64,000 nt of DNA from Pelagadaptatus aseana (GTDB lineage Bacteria > Pseudomonadota > Gammaproteobacteria > Pseudomonadales > Cellvibrionaceae). The notes beneath the pieces are model-generated. The model was not told the DNA's origin. It did no database searches and saw nothing but the letters and a program-made list of their open reading frames with translations. The translations under genes were made by a program, and so were the position numbers. Position 1 is the first letter of the stretch, and the number at the start of each line of letters is the position of its first letter. Below, one piece after another: positions 1 to 9,637 of this stretch. The stretch spans positions 62,001 through 126,000 of the forward strand of contig BAABNI010000002.1 in the NCBI GenBank assembly GCA_040365065.1, written 5' to 3'.

Positions 1-33
1 GGCTATAGTTTTTGCAGTTTCGTTGCAGAAATA

Positions 34-708
34 ATGAGAGTCAAAATGGTTCACCAATCTTTACAAGCTGCTTTACACAAGTTGCCACAGACATTGTTTT
101 CGTCGCGCCTTTGGCTGGTGTTGTTCACCCTGCTGTGCCTCTCATCCGTAGCGCAGGCAAAATCCAACATTCTGGTTCTGGGCGACAGTCTCAGTGCGGC
201 CTACGGCATCGATCCGGAACAGGGCTGGGTGGCATTGATGGAGCAACGACTGAATCGCAAAGCCCGGCCCTATCAGGTGGTTAACGCCAGCATCAGTGGC
301 GAGACATCGGGCGGAGGACTGAAACGGCTGCCAAAACTACTGGATACCCACAACCCTGATATTGTCATTATCGAGTTGGGAGCCAATGACGGATTACGGG
401 GTTACCCCCTGAAACGCATGATCGGCAATCTGGAACAAATGATTCGATTGAGCCAGCAGCAAAATGCCCGCGTATTGCTGGCTGGCATGAAGATACCGCC
501 AAATTATGGCCCGATTTACAGTCTGAAATTCGAGAAGGTATATCGACGACTGGAAGACCAGTACGACATCCCGTTAATCCCCTTTTTCCTGGACAATGTC
601 GCGGGCAAGCGGGAGTTGATTCAGCGTGACGGACTGCATCCGACGGCCGAAGCGCAGCCCATTATTCTCGACAATGTCTGGCCTTACCTCGAACCACTGA
701 TGGATTAG
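34..708 (+). CDS. tesA: TesA-like GDSL esterase / acyl-CoA thioesterase I
   Basis: Periplasmic SGNH-family hydrolase, expected to cleave acyl thioesters, lysophospholipids and short esters. Block I GDSLSAAYG carries the nucleophile near Ser52, block III is GANDGLRG, and the C-terminal DGLHPTA supplies Asp and His. A hydrophobic signal segment near residues 24-42 ends in VAQA. The n-region is long, so the ATG at 46, preceded by GAGAG, is an equally good start. The length of 224 aa is slightly above E. coli TesA because of that N-terminus. The stop overlaps the recJ stop on the other strand by four bases (705-708). The family assignment is firm; the physiological substrate is not shown by the sequence. 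Confidence 0.9.
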   Translation: MRVKMVHQSLQAALHKLPQTLFSSRLWLVLFTLLCLSSVAQAKSNILVLGDSLSAAYGIDPEQGWVALMEQRLNRKARPYQVVNASISGETSGGGLKRLPKLLDTHNPDIVIIELGANDGLRGYPLKRMIGNLEQMIRLSQQQNARVLLAGMKIPPNYGPIYSLKFEKVYRRLEDQYDIPLIPFFLDNVAGKRELIQRDGLHPTAEAQPIILDNVWPYLEPLMD

Positions 709-2462
709 CGAGACCGGGAGACCGGTTCGAGATACTCCACCATCAGCTGCAGGGATTGCTGACCACGAAACTCGTTGATATCCAATCGATAGGCGGCGCG
801 CAACTGAGTCGCCCCCGGATTGGGCCACAGTTCCAGATCGACATTAAAGGCAATCGCATCCACAACCTCACCCGCTGGCTTGCCGTCATCCAATGGCTGC
901 AACACCAGTTTCAAATGTTTTTCGCCCACCAGCCTTTGCTGCACAATAGCAAACTCGCCATCAAACACCGGTTCAGGAAAATGCTGCCCCCAGGGGCCGG
1001 CTTCACGCAGACTACAGGCCAGATCAAAATTGATTTGCTGTGGCGATAAACCACCATCGCTGAAAATCACCGCCTGCAGGTCATCTTCGCTCAACTGCTC
1101 GCGAACCACGCGATCAAAAGCCACTTGGAAAGCTTGGAAATTCTCTTGCTTGAGGCTCAATCCCGCAGCCATGGCGTGACCACCAAACTTGGTCAGTAAA
1201 CCGGGGTTGGCACTGGCCACCGCATCCAGCGCATCGCGAATGTGCAGACCGGCGATTGAACGCGCGGAGCCCTTGATCTCGCCGTTATCAGCATCGGCAA
1301 AAGCAATCACCGGACGGTGGTACTGATCCTTGATGCGCGATGCCAGAATCCCGACTACGCCCTGATGCCAGCTCCCATCATAGAGACACAGTCCCCAGGG
1401 AATTTGACTCTCTTCCCCCAATGACAGCTTTTTCAGGTCCGCCATGGCCTCCTGCTGCATACTGCCCTCAATGGCGCGGCGATCCTTGTTCAGGCTATCG
1501 AGTTCAAATGCCATCTCCCGCGCCAATGAGTCGGAATCACACAATAAGCACTCAATCCCCAGAGACATATCGTCCAGGCGACCGGCGGCATTCAACCGCG
1601 GCCCCACGGCAAACCCCATATCCGAGGCCACCAGCCGATGCAATTGACGACCGGCAATATCCAGTAACGCTCGAATCCCCGGGCGCAACTGCCCCGCTCG
1701 CATCCTTTGCAATCCCTGATGCACCAGTATTCTGTTGTTGTGATCCAGCGCCACCACGTCCGCCACGGTACCCAGTGCCACCAAGTCCAGAAACTCACCC
1801 ATATTGGGTTCTTTGATACCCTGCAGACTGAACCAACCGGCATCGCGCAATGCCGCGCGCAGAGCAATCATCAGGTAAAACACCACACCGACACCGGCCA
1901 GATTTTTACTGGGAAATTCACAGCCTCGTTGATTGGGATTGACAATGGCATCGGCGCTGGGGGTTTCGGCACCGGGTAAATGATGGTCGGTCACCAACAC
2001 CTTGATGCCCGCTTCTTTGGCAAACGCTACGCCTTCAATGGAGGAGATGCCGTTATCCACCGTCATAATCAAATCCGGCGACCGACCTTTGGCCACTTCG
2101 ACAATTTCCGGCGTCAGACCATAGCCATACTCAAAACGGTTGGGCACCAGATAATCCACATAGTGAGCCCCCATGGCCCGCAGCGCCAACATACTTAACG
2201 CACTGCTGGTGGCTCCATCGGCATCAAAGTCACCAACGATCAGAATCTTGCGCTGTTCGGTGACCGCATCCACCAGCAACGCCACCGCCTCATCCAGCCC
2301 CTTCATGGTGTCAGGTTTGAGCATGGCACCCAGGCCACGATTCAACTCCTGCTCACCCAAAACTCCACGTTGTGCATAGACAGCTTGCAAAATGGACGGG
2401 CAGTTTTGCTGTAATGATTCAGGAATTTCTATTGAAGGACGACGGCGAATTATTTTTTGCAT
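705..2462 (-). CDS. recJ: Single-stranded-DNA-specific exonuclease RecJ
   Basis: 5'-3' single-strand exonuclease used in recombination and mismatch repair, acting in the cytoplasm. The DHH-family phosphoesterase motifs are visible: DFDADGATSSA near residue 80, the VDNGISS segment, DHHLPG, and the DHHA1-type GGHAMAAGLSL near residue 430. A C-terminal OB-like domain follows. Its 585 aa length matches E. coli RecJ (577 aa). It is followed by tesA in convergent orientation. Upstream lies thrC, after a 264-base gap holding a thrC terminator and an inverted-repeat element. recJ beside thrC-hom-dsbC-xerD is a conserved gammaproteobacterial neighbourhood. Confidence 0.97.
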   Translation of the reverse strand: MQKIIRRRPSIEIPESLQQNCPSILQAVYAQRGVLGEQELNRGLGAMLKPDTMKGLDEAVALLVDAVTEQRKILIVGDFDADGATSSALSMLALRAMGAHYVDYLVPNRFEYGYGLTPEIVEVAKGRSPDLIMTVDNGISSIEGVAFAKEAGIKVLVTDHHLPGAETPSADAIVNPNQRGCEFPSKNLAGVGVVFYLMIALRAALRDAGWFSLQGIKEPNMGEFLDLVALGTVADVVALDHNNRILVHQGLQRMRAGQLRPGIRALLDIAGRQLHRLVASDMGFAVGPRLNAAGRLDDMSLGIECLLCDSDSLAREMAFELDSLNKDRRAIEGSMQQEAMADLKKLSLGEESQIPWGLCLYDGSWHQGVVGILASRIKDQYHRPVIAFADADNGEIKGSARSIAGLHIRDALDAVASANPGLLTKFGGHAMAAGLSLKQENFQAFQVAFDRVVREQLSEDDLQAVIFSDGGLSPQQINFDLACSLREAGPWGQHFPEPVFDGEFAIVQQRLVGEKHLKLVLQPLDDGKPAGEVVDAIAFNVDLELWPNPGATQLRAAYRLDINEFRGQQSLQLMVEYLEPVSRSR

Positions 2463-2533
2463 AAGGTCAATTTAATTAAATGTATGGCAGCCCACCGTAG
2501 GTTTAATAATCCAGCTACGAAGTCCAATATTCA

Positions 2534-2637
2534 GGGAGTAAGGTGCTTTGCTTCAGGACCGTCTGCCGCATGGATGCGGCAGCCGAGCCTACAAGGAAGT
2601 ATATACGGCGAGTCCTGAAACAAAGTACCTTGCTCCC
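2534..2637. repeat. Inverted-repeat (REP/MITE-like) intergenic element
   Basis: Two 26-base arms, 2534-2559 and 2612-2637, are inverted copies of each other with three mismatches. Between them sits a perfect 8-base hairpin, CTGCCGCA / TGCGGCAG (2563-2582), and the segment GAGCCTACAAGGAAGTATAT. The layout of large imperfect arms, inner hairpin and no ORF is that of a non-autonomous dispersed element. It lies between recJ and the thrC terminator. Similar GCCGCATGGATGCGGC...GAGCCTACA sequences are, as I recall, frequent between genes in marine gammaproteobacteria. That recollection needs a search to confirm. Confidence 0.6.
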
Positions 2638-2670
2638 GCCGCTGGCACCAAACCCGCTCCCCTAAAAACC

Positions 2671-2702
2671 AAAAAGCCCACGACATCAAATCGCAGGCTT
2701 TT
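2671..2702 (-). terminator. Intrinsic terminator of thrC
   Basis: On the minus strand AAAAGCC..CGA pairs with TCG..GGCTTTT, leaving a short loop, and the stem runs into a T-rich tail. It sits about 25 bases past the thrC stop and would end the hom-thrC transcript. Confidence 0.75.
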
Positions 2703-2726
2703 CAAAAAGAATATATCGAACAAAAA

Positions 2727-4124
2727 TTAAGCCCGAACATTCCCCGCAATATGCTGCTGAACCGTTTGCAGATCTTTCTCAAGCACCTCAAAGCGCTCTT
2801 CACGATCAAACAGGTCAGTCATATGGTGTGGCAGTGCCGGATCTTGATCCTGACCGGCTTTGCGAACCGCTTCCGGGAATTTCGCCGGATGCGCAGTCGA
2901 CAGACAAATCATTGGAATATCCTGACGTCGACGAGTCTTACGCGCAGCCTCAACACCAATAGCCGTGTGTGGGTCCAGCAGGTATTCGGTGTTTTCGAAC
3001 ACATCGCGAATCACTTCGATGGTCTCTTCATCGCCCACACGGTAAGAACTGAACAATTCACGGGCCTTAACCAAAGCCGCATCACTCAAGGTCATGGAGC
3101 CAGACTTGAAGTCCTCCATCAATTGTTTGATGGACGCACCTTCGCGACCGTAGAGATCAAACAACAAACGCTCGAAGTTGCTGGACACCATAATGTCCAT
3201 TGAAGGTGACAGGGAATGAATCAGCTCTTTCTTGCTGTGATCGTTATCGCTGATGCAGCGATGCAGAATGTCGTTGGCATTGGTGGCAATCACCAGCTGA
3301 TCGATCGGCAAGCCCATCTGCTTGGCCAGGTAGCCGGCAAAAATATCGCCAAAGTTACCGGTCGGCACTGAGAAAGATACCGCACGCGCAGGGGCACCCA
3401 GTGCCAGAGCCGCGTAAAAGTAGTAAACGATCTGCGCCATGATCCGCGCCCAGTTAATCGAGTTGACCGCGACCAGCTGACGCCCCTCTGGCAGGAAGGA
3501 CTGATCACCAAAACTGGCTTTCACCATATTTTGACAATCGTCGAAGTTGCCACCCAACGCAATATTGTGGACGTTGTTTTCCAGTACGGTGGTCATCTGA
3601 CGACGCTGCACATCGGACACGCGATTATGAGGATGCAGAATAAAGATATCGATGTTGTCGCAGTGACGACAGCCCTCAATGGCCGCCGAACCGGTATCCC
3701 CGGAAGTGGCACCCATCACCACAACTTTCTGGTCGCGCTTCTTCAGTACGTAATCGAGCAGATTGCCCAGAAACTGCAGAGCAAAATCCTTAAACGCCAG
3801 AGTCGGCCCCTGGAACAATTCCAGAATCCACTCGTTGTGTGCCGTTTGCACCATAGGTGCAATGGCCGTGTGGCGGAAGGTGGCATAGGAATCGTCGATG
3901 ATTTTTTTCAGGTCGGCGTCTGGCACCTCACCGGCAACAAACGGGGCAATAACCTTGAACGCCAGATCCTGATAGCTCAAGCCAGCCCAGGAAGCGATTT
4001 CTTCCTGAGAAAATTTTGGCAGAGTTTCCGGCACATACAGACCACCATCCGGGGCCAGGCCGGTCAAAACCACATCTTCAAATGACAGCGGCGCTGCTTC
4101 GCCACGGGTACTGATATATTTCAC
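2727..4124 (-). CDS. thrC: Threonine synthase
   Basis: PLP enzyme that converts O-phosphohomoserine to threonine and phosphate, the last step of threonine synthesis. The PLP lysine is Lys112 in GPTLAFKDF, and the SGDTGSAA phosphate-cup segment follows. The length of 465 aa fits the long gammaproteobacterial/yeast-type ThrC. The start is GTG at 4124, supported by GAGG five bases upstream; E. coli ThrC also begins near this Tyr-x-Ser/Thr-Thr segment. The gene follows hom by 37 bases on the same strand, so the two are likely co-transcribed. No thrB is present, so homoserine kinase must be encoded elsewhere. Confidence 0.97.
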   Translation of the reverse strand: MKYISTRGEAAPLSFEDVVLTGLAPDGGLYVPETLPKFSQEEIASWAGLSYQDLAFKVIAPFVAGEVPDADLKKIIDDSYATFRHTAIAPMVQTAHNEWILELFQGPTLAFKDFALQFLGNLLDYVLKKRDQKVVVMGATSGDTGSAAIEGCRHCDNIDIFILHPHNRVSDVQRRQMTTVLENNVHNIALGGNFDDCQNMVKASFGDQSFLPEGRQLVAVNSINWARIMAQIVYYFYAALALGAPARAVSFSVPTGNFGDIFAGYLAKQMGLPIDQLVIATNANDILHRCISDNDHSKKELIHSLSPSMDIMVSSNFERLLFDLYGREGASIKQLMEDFKSGSMTLSDAALVKARELFSSYRVGDEETIEVIRDVFENTEYLLDPHTAIGVEAARKTRRRQDIPMICLSTAHPAKFPEAVRKAGQDQDPALPHHMTDLFDREERFEVLEKDLQTVQQHIAGNVRA

Positions 4125-4161
4125 AACAACCTCAAATACTTAAATGCTTTTCGCTCAGGTC

Positions 4162-5466
4162 TCAATCCAAAGACTCAACCCGGATATGGGTCACACTGCC
4201 TTCGATGGTATCCAGAGCTTCAATATCACTGATGGCCGCCAACAACTGCTTCTCCTGAGCGCGATTGGTCAGCATGATAATGGAGGCCTGAGCACCTTCA
4301 TTCTGAGGCTCACGCTGGATCACGGCCTCAATACTGATGCCCTTGTCACTCATTATCTGAGTAATTTTAGACAACACGCCCGGGCGATCTTCTGCAGTCA
4401 TACGCAGATAATAGGCAGTGGTTACCTCTGACATAGGCAACATATTGAATTCTTGCAGAGCATCCGCCGCAAAGCCCAGATGGGCCTGATTAGGCTTGCC
4501 ACCGGTAGCCAGCTCGCGAGCCAGATCAACAATATCCGCTACCACGGCGGACGCAGTGGGCTCGGCACCGGCGCCCGGACCATAGTAAAGGGTTGGACCA
4601 ACCGCATCGCCCTTCACCAGAACCGCATTCATGACACCATCAACACTGGCGATCAGACGCTTCTCCGGGATCAACGTTGGGTGAACGCGCAAGACCACAC
4701 CGTCTTCGGTTTTTGTGGCAATGCCGAGATGCTTGATTCGGTAACCCAGCTCGTTGGCGTAGGTGACGTCCTGAGGTTCAATTTTACTGATCCCCTCGGT
4801 AAAAATTTTGTCGAACTGCAGTGGCATACCAAAGGCAATGGATGCCAGAATCACCAGCTTGTGGGCGGCATCGATACCTTCCACATCAAAGGTGGGATCG
4901 GCTTCGGCATAACCCAGCTCTTGAGCTTCTTTGAGTACGTCCGCAAAGTCACGCCCCTTGTCGCGCATTTCCGTCAGGATAAAGTTACCGGTACCGTTGA
5001 TAATGCCAGCCAGCCACTCGATCTTGTTGGCAGACAAACCTTCACGCAGAGCCTTGATAATGGGAATGCCACCAGCGACCGCGGCTTCATAGGCGATGGT
5101 AACCCCCTGAGCTTCAGCCTTGGCAAACAATTCGTTGCCGAACTCGGCAATCAGGGCCTTATTGGCGGTCACCACGTGCTTACCATTGGCAATGGCTTCT
5201 TCCACCAGCTGCTTGGCAACAGTAGTACCACCAATGAGTTCGACAACCACGGCCACTTCCGGGTTGCGAACCACATCAAAAATATCGCGGGTAACATTGG
5301 CACTGGAGGTGTCGCAGGCGGGATTGTCACGACGGGCGCCCACCTGCTCAATAATGATTTCGGTTCCGGCACGGGCACTGATTTCGGCGCTGTTGCGCCC
5401 CAAGACATTAAAGGTACCGCTACCAACGGTGCCCAACCCACAGATTCCAATCTTTACCGGTTTCAA
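4162..5466 (-). CDS. hom: Homoserine dehydrogenase
   Basis: NAD(P)-dependent reduction of aspartate semialdehyde to homoserine, the branch point to threonine and methionine. The Rossmann motif GLGTVGSG is at residues 10-17, the catalytic domain with GIINGTGNFIL and EAQELGYAEADP lies in the middle, and a C-terminal ACT domain (about 350-430, AEDRPGVLSKITQIM) binds threonine for feedback control. The length of 434 aa is standard for monofunctional Hom. The start codon is TTG at 5466, with GGGGGA six bases upstream. It is first in the hom-thrC pair. No threonine attenuator leader was seen in the 190 bases upstream. Confidence 0.97.
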   Translation of the reverse strand: MKPVKIGICGLGTVGSGTFNVLGRNSAEISARAGTEIIIEQVGARRDNPACDTSSANVTRDIFDVVRNPEVAVVVELIGGTTVAKQLVEEAIANGKHVVTANKALIAEFGNELFAKAEAQGVTIAYEAAVAGGIPIIKALREGLSANKIEWLAGIINGTGNFILTEMRDKGRDFADVLKEAQELGYAEADPTFDVEGIDAAHKLVILASIAFGMPLQFDKIFTEGISKIEPQDVTYANELGYRIKHLGIATKTEDGVVLRVHPTLIPEKRLIASVDGVMNAVLVKGDAVGPTLYYGPGAGAEPTASAVVADIVDLARELATGGKPNQAHLGFAADALQEFNMLPMSEVTTAYYLRMTAEDRPGVLSKITQIMSDKGISIEAVIQREPQNEGAQASIIMLTNRAQEKQLLAAISDIEALDTIEGSVTHIRVESLD

Positions 5467-5610
5467 GGTATTTCCCCCAGGCTAAAACAACTGGCCACAA
5501 CCGGTATGATTGTGGCCATAAAACAGGGGGGTAACGATACTGACAGCCCCTTGGAGTGTCAATGACGCTCTGCCGCCGCCTGCGCCCGCGGCATACTGCC
5601 TCCACGGCAA

Positions 5611-5640
5611 TAAAAAGCCGCAGCCATAGAGGGCTGCGGC
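5611..5640 (-). terminator. Strong intrinsic terminator of dsbC
   Basis: On the minus strand a perfect 9-base stem GCCGCAGCC/GGCTGCGGC with a 6-base loop is followed by TTTTTATT. It begins 17 bases after the dsbC stop and separates dsbC from hom. Confidence 0.9.
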
Positions 5641-5656
5641 GCAATTCAGGACAGGA

Positions 5657-6424
5657 TCACAGGCCCAGAGCGCGAATCAATTCCGGAGCCGGAACGTAAC
5701 CCGGCTGGAGGGTACCGTCAGCCAGAACAATGGCCGGGGTTCCGGTCACACCCAACTGGCTGCCGAGCTGATATTGCTCGATCACCGGATGATCGCTACA
5801 CAGCTTGCTGTTGGCTTCTGAACCCTCTTTAAGAGCCGTCATAACTGCCAGCTTGTCGTCTGCACACCAGGCGGAAACCATCTTTTTGTAAGTTGCGCCA
5901 CGGGTACCACCTTCCCGGGCATCACTCATCACGGCCGGATTACCCAATTCCCGGGTATAGGCCAGGTAGCGAACCTCAATACCGCTGGCATTCAGCTCGG
6001 GGACTTCACGATGAAGCTTGCGGCAGTAACCACAATCCACATCGGTAAACACATAAATATGGGCCTTGGTTTCGCCACTGGCGGGAAAGACAATCTGCTG
6101 ATCAACCGGAATGGCATCCACCAGTTGTTTGCGGTTTGGACGCATCGCGGCTTCGCGCAAATCCACGATTCCCTTCTCAGGATCAATGCCATAGAGGGTA
6201 CCGGTGAAAATAAACTTGGCGTCTTCACTGACGTACAACAACTGTGAACGTGGCGTTTCCACCTGCACAAAACCCGGTACAGGACTGGCCTCTACGGTGC
6301 CACCGGGCAACCCCAGCTCCTGCAGAATTCTGTCAGCAACGTCTTTGGTAACCGCTTCTGCCTGAGCGGTCAATGCCAGCAAACACGAACCGATCAATAG
6401 GCCGGTCTTTATAAACAACTTCAT
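5657..6424 (-). CDS. dsbC: Thiol:disulfide interchange protein DsbC
   Basis: Periplasmic disulfide isomerase and chaperone that repairs wrong disulfides. The signal peptide (about residues 1-22) ends TAQAEA. An N-terminal dimerisation domain is followed by a thioredoxin fold with the active site CGYC at Cys131-Cys134. A second Cys pair (near 191 and 208) and the cis-Pro segment GVTGTPAIVL match DsbC. The length of 255 aa is typical. It lies 138 bases downstream of xerD on the same strand and has its own strong terminator. The membrane recycling partner DsbD is not in the window. Confidence 0.96.
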   Translation of the reverse strand: MKLFIKTGLLIGSCLLALTAQAEAVTKDVADRILQELGLPGGTVEASPVPGFVQVETPRSQLLYVSEDAKFIFTGTLYGIDPEKGIVDLREAAMRPNRKQLVDAIPVDQQIVFPASGETKAHIYVFTDVDCGYCRKLHREVPELNASGIEVRYLAYTRELGNPAVMSDAREGGTRGATYKKMVSAWCADDKLAVMTALKEGSEANSKLCSDHPVIEQYQLGSQLGVTGTPAIVLADGTLQPGYVPAPELIRALGL

Positions 6425-6562
6425 AACTTCCCCTAAAAATGGCTTTAACGCTTATTATCCGGGCCGAACTTTATCATTCTCGAAAAGAAAAGCACCGGAA
6501 AATTTCGACCCCACAAACCTCAAAGGTTCCCCTGATGACGCTATTCCCAACAAACGGCAGTT

Positions 6563-7483
6563 TTAGCCCCTTGGATGGTGTTGCTGATGCATGGATTTCA
6601 TCCGCGCCTTGGCAACGTGGGTGTAAATCTGGGTGGTTGACAGGTCACTGTGTCCCAACAGCAGTTGCACAACCCGCAGGTCGGCTCCGTGATTGATCAA
6701 ATGAGTGGCAAACGCATGGCGCAAGGTGTGCGGTGACAGAGGTTTATCAATGCCAGCCACCATCGCCCAGTGCTTGATACGATGCCAGAATGTCTGGCGT
6801 GTCATCTGCTGCCCACGGCTGCTGGGAAACAGCACATCAGTAGCGGATTTAGCCAATAACGGCCGAGCTTCTTTCATATACCGCAGCAACCAACTGCCCG
6901 CTTCTTCCCCCAGTGGCACCAGGCGCTCTTTGCCTCCTTTGCCAACCACTCTCACCACACCTTGGCGAAGGTTAACCTGATTGAGTGTCAAACCCACCAG
7001 CTCGCTGACCCGCAATCCACAGGCATAAAGCACTTCCAGCATGGTACGGTCACGCAGACCAATCGGCTCATCAATATCGGCAGCCGCCAGCAGTGTTTCA
7101 ACATCAGACTCTGTCAGTGACTTGGGTATGGGTCGCCCGGGCTTGGGGTTTTCTACGGTAGCGGTGGGATCCTGAGGCATTCGCCCTTCACGTACCTGAT
7201 AGGCATAAAACCCCCGGCAACAGGAAAGAAAACGCGCCGTTGATCGAGCGGATAATTTTTTGGCATGGCGGTCTGCCAGATGCTGCTGCAGACTGGCTGG
7301 CGTGATCTGCAACAAACTGAGCTTTTGTTGTTGCGCCCAAACAGCCAGAGCAGTCAAATCACGCCGATAGGAAGACAGTGAACTTTCGCTAAGGCCTTTT
7401 TCCAGCCAGAGCGCGTCAAGATAATTATCAATGGTCAGCTGATGTTCGGTTGAGAGTGCGGGTTTTTCTGTGGCCTTGTTCAT
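6563..7483 (-). CDS. xerD: Site-specific tyrosine recombinase XerD
   Basis: With XerC it resolves chromosome dimers at dif, under control of FtsK. The N-terminal SAM-like core-binding domain covers about residues 14-110. The catalytic domain shows the R-K-H-R-H-Y set: Arg in ACGLRVSEL, Lys in VGKGGKERLVP, HTLRHAFATH, LLGHSDLSTTQIYTHV. The length of 306 aa and the neighbourhood (dsbC downstream) identify it as the housekeeping XerD rather than a phage or integron integrase. The adjacent upstream gene is the hybrid kinase, whose stop is 57 bases before the xerD start. Confidence 0.96.
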   Translation of the reverse strand: MNKATEKPALSTEHQLTIDNYLDALWLEKGLSESSLSSYRRDLTALAVWAQQQKLSLLQITPASLQQHLADRHAKKLSARSTARFLSCCRGFYAYQVREGRMPQDPTATVENPKPGRPIPKSLTESDVETLLAAADIDEPIGLRDRTMLEVLYACGLRVSELVGLTLNQVNLRQGVVRVVGKGGKERLVPLGEEAGSWLLRYMKEARPLLAKSATDVLFPSSRGQQMTRQTFWHRIKHWAMVAGIDKPLSPHTLRHAFATHLINHGADLRVVQLLLGHSDLSTTQIYTHVAKARMKSMHQQHHPRG

Positions 7484-7540
7484 GCCGCTATGGTGTCACA
7501 GTACAACGGCAAACGCACTCGCAGGACCCAGACCAATATT

Positions 7541-9586
7541 TCAGGGAGACGCCAGACTTTTTAACAGCTGTTCCAGCCGATCCTGATTAATCGGCTTGGT
7601 GAGAAATTCGTTCATACCACAATCAAAAGCCTTGTTGCGGTATTCTGTCATGGCGTGTGCGGTCAGGGCTGCGATGTATGTATCGTTGTGCGGGTGTGGC
7701 AGTTGACGAATTTTTCGCGCCGCATCAAAGCCATCCATTATCGGCATCTCACAATCCATTAAAATCAGGTCATAGCCTCGCTTGCTCCGGCTTAATAGTT
7801 CCACCGCCTGAGCGCCATCGTCACAGACATCGGCCTCGATACCGAATTTTTTCAACAGCCCCGCTGCCACCAACTGATTGACCTTGTCGTCCTCAACCAC
7901 CAGAGTCTTCAAGCTATCCAGCGGTTTACCTGCTTCAGGAGGCGTCACAGATACAGAGGCTTCAACCGGCTTTAACGGCAAATCCAGAATAAAAGTCGTC
8001 CCCACTCCCGAGTGGGTCTCAAACGTCAGCTTGCCCGCCATCAACTTCACCAGTTCATGACAGATGGACAACCCCAAACCGGCGCCCTGCAAGGATTCAC
8101 CCAAACGAACCGCCCTGACCTGAACAAATGGGTTAAATAAATCTCCCCGGATGTCGTCGTCGATACCGGGCCCGGTATCGGCCACCGCCAGCCTCAGACT
8201 CGATTTATCGCCCTCCACAACCCCGCTTACAGTCAATTCTACCGAGCCATCGTCAGTGTACTTTATGGCATTACTCAACAGACCCAACACAATCTGCTGC
8301 AACCTTTGATTGTCGATCAGGATTTTGGTCGGTACAGATTCTGCCACATCAAGCCGCACAGTCAGCGACTTGGTTGCGGCTACCGCCTGAGTCACGCGAA
8401 TCAACTCCTGCAACAGGTCACGGATATCACAGGGCTGCTCATCGAGCTCCAGTACACCGTCCTGCAAATGAGACAAGTCGACAATGGCGGTGATCACCTG
8501 TAACAGATGACGCCCTGAATTTTCGATAGTGGTTACATAATTGCGCTGCTGCTCATCCAGATCGGTCATATTGAGCAATTCGGCAATTCCCAACACCCCA
8601 TTGAGCGGGGTGCGCAGCTCATGACTGAGAATGCCCAGAAAATTCTTTTTGGCCGCATTAGCCGCCTCGGCCTTGAGCAGCCGCTCTTCGGTTTTGTGCA
8701 AATCCTGATTGATTAAGGTCTGATTCACCAGATCGGCCAACTCGTTGACCAATGATACTTCGTCCTGAGTCCAGCGCCGCTTGCACCCCACTTCTTCCAC
8801 GCTGAACACCCCGACAACATCACTGCCTTTGCGAATGGGAACATCCAGCAAAGAACTGATAGACGACCGGCCAAGGTAGCCAGACATCTGCTCTTCCCGT
8901 GTTCTGGGATCATTTTGAGCGTCAAACACACTGAGACACCGGCCAGAAAACAGGTGTTTAAAGTAGTTGGCACATTCGGAGATCTGAATTACCTCACCAC
9001 TGCTGTAGTCGCCCTCACGGCGGCGGTAGAGTTGCTCCAACACAAATTCATTACCACTCTCAGAGAGTCGCCACAGGCTTACGCGACTGGCTTCCAGCAG
9101 ATCGGCCACTGGCTGCAAACATTCACGGGCGAAGCTATTGACGTCTCCCAGACGCAGGGCCTCACTGCACGCCAAATCAATCAGCAGTTCCTGAAAGCCT
9201 TTGTTTTTTTGCAACTGCTGTTGATGCTCGGTGGAATCAAAGGCGAACCCCACAATTTCCAACAATTGGCCAGCGTCATCAAACACTCCCTGCCCCCGCT
9301 CCCAGAGATAGCGAATCTCACCGGAGCGGGTATAGATACGATACTCAACACTGAACTGACCATCCGCCTCAAGACTGGCATTGACTTTTTCCCTGACATA
9401 GTCAGCGTCTTCCGGGTGGGTCAATTCAAAAAAGGTAATTTTTCGCTGCAGAAATTCACTGACCGTATAACCGATGAGATCAAACACCTGATCACCGATT
9501 TCTACGATCTGCCAGCGCTCGCCCTTAGCCAAGCGATAGGCAATGCCCGGCAACCCGGAGACCATTTGCGGAGAGAATGTATTCAC
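7541..9586 (-). CDS. Hybrid sensor histidine kinase (PAS-GAF-HisKA-HATPase-REC)
   Basis: Soluble-looking hybrid kinase of 681 aa without membrane segments. It has a PAS domain with PAC tail (about 10-120), a GAF domain (about 140-295) and a short coiled linker. The HisKA H-box SHELRTPLNG has phospho-acceptor His322. The HATPase N-box LLSNAIKYT has Asn439, with DTGPGID and GAGLGLS as the other ATP motifs. The C-terminal receiver has Asp611 in MDCEMPIMDG and Lys664. No response regulator with an output domain and no Hpt protein is adjacent, so the phosphate target is unknown. The cytoplasmic PAS/GAF input suggests sensing of an internal signal such as redox state or a small ligand. The gene sits between rplS and xerD. 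Confidence 0.92.
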   Translation of the reverse strand: MNTFSPQMVSGLPGIAYRLAKGERWQIVEIGDQVFDLIGYTVSEFLQRKITFFELTHPEDADYVREKVNASLEADGQFSVEYRIYTRSGEIRYLWERGQGVFDDAGQLLEIVGFAFDSTEHQQQLQKNKGFQELLIDLACSEALRLGDVNSFARECLQPVADLLEASRVSLWRLSESGNEFVLEQLYRRREGDYSSGEVIQISECANYFKHLFSGRCLSVFDAQNDPRTREEQMSGYLGRSSISSLLDVPIRKGSDVVGVFSVEEVGCKRRWTQDEVSLVNELADLVNQTLINQDLHKTEERLLKAEAANAAKKNFLGILSHELRTPLNGVLGIAELLNMTDLDEQQRNYVTTIENSGRHLLQVITAIVDLSHLQDGVLELDEQPCDIRDLLQELIRVTQAVAATKSLTVRLDVAESVPTKILIDNQRLQQIVLGLLSNAIKYTDDGSVELTVSGVVEGDKSSLRLAVADTGPGIDDDIRGDLFNPFVQVRAVRLGESLQGAGLGLSICHELVKLMAGKLTFETHSGVGTTFILDLPLKPVEASVSVTPPEAGKPLDSLKTLVVEDDKVNQLVAAGLLKKFGIEADVCDDGAQAVELLSRSKRGYDLILMDCEMPIMDGFDAARKIRQLPHPHNDTYIAALTAHAMTEYRNKAFDCGMNEFLTKPINQDRLEQLLKSLASP

Positions 9587-9637
9587 ACCAACCTGCTTGC
9601 ATCAGCTCATACCCATAACAGTCTGGCACAAATAACA

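Noticed and set aside
4453..5565. 370-aa open frame on the plus strand
   Set aside because: It is a shadow of hom, with the translated sequence lacking any family pattern.
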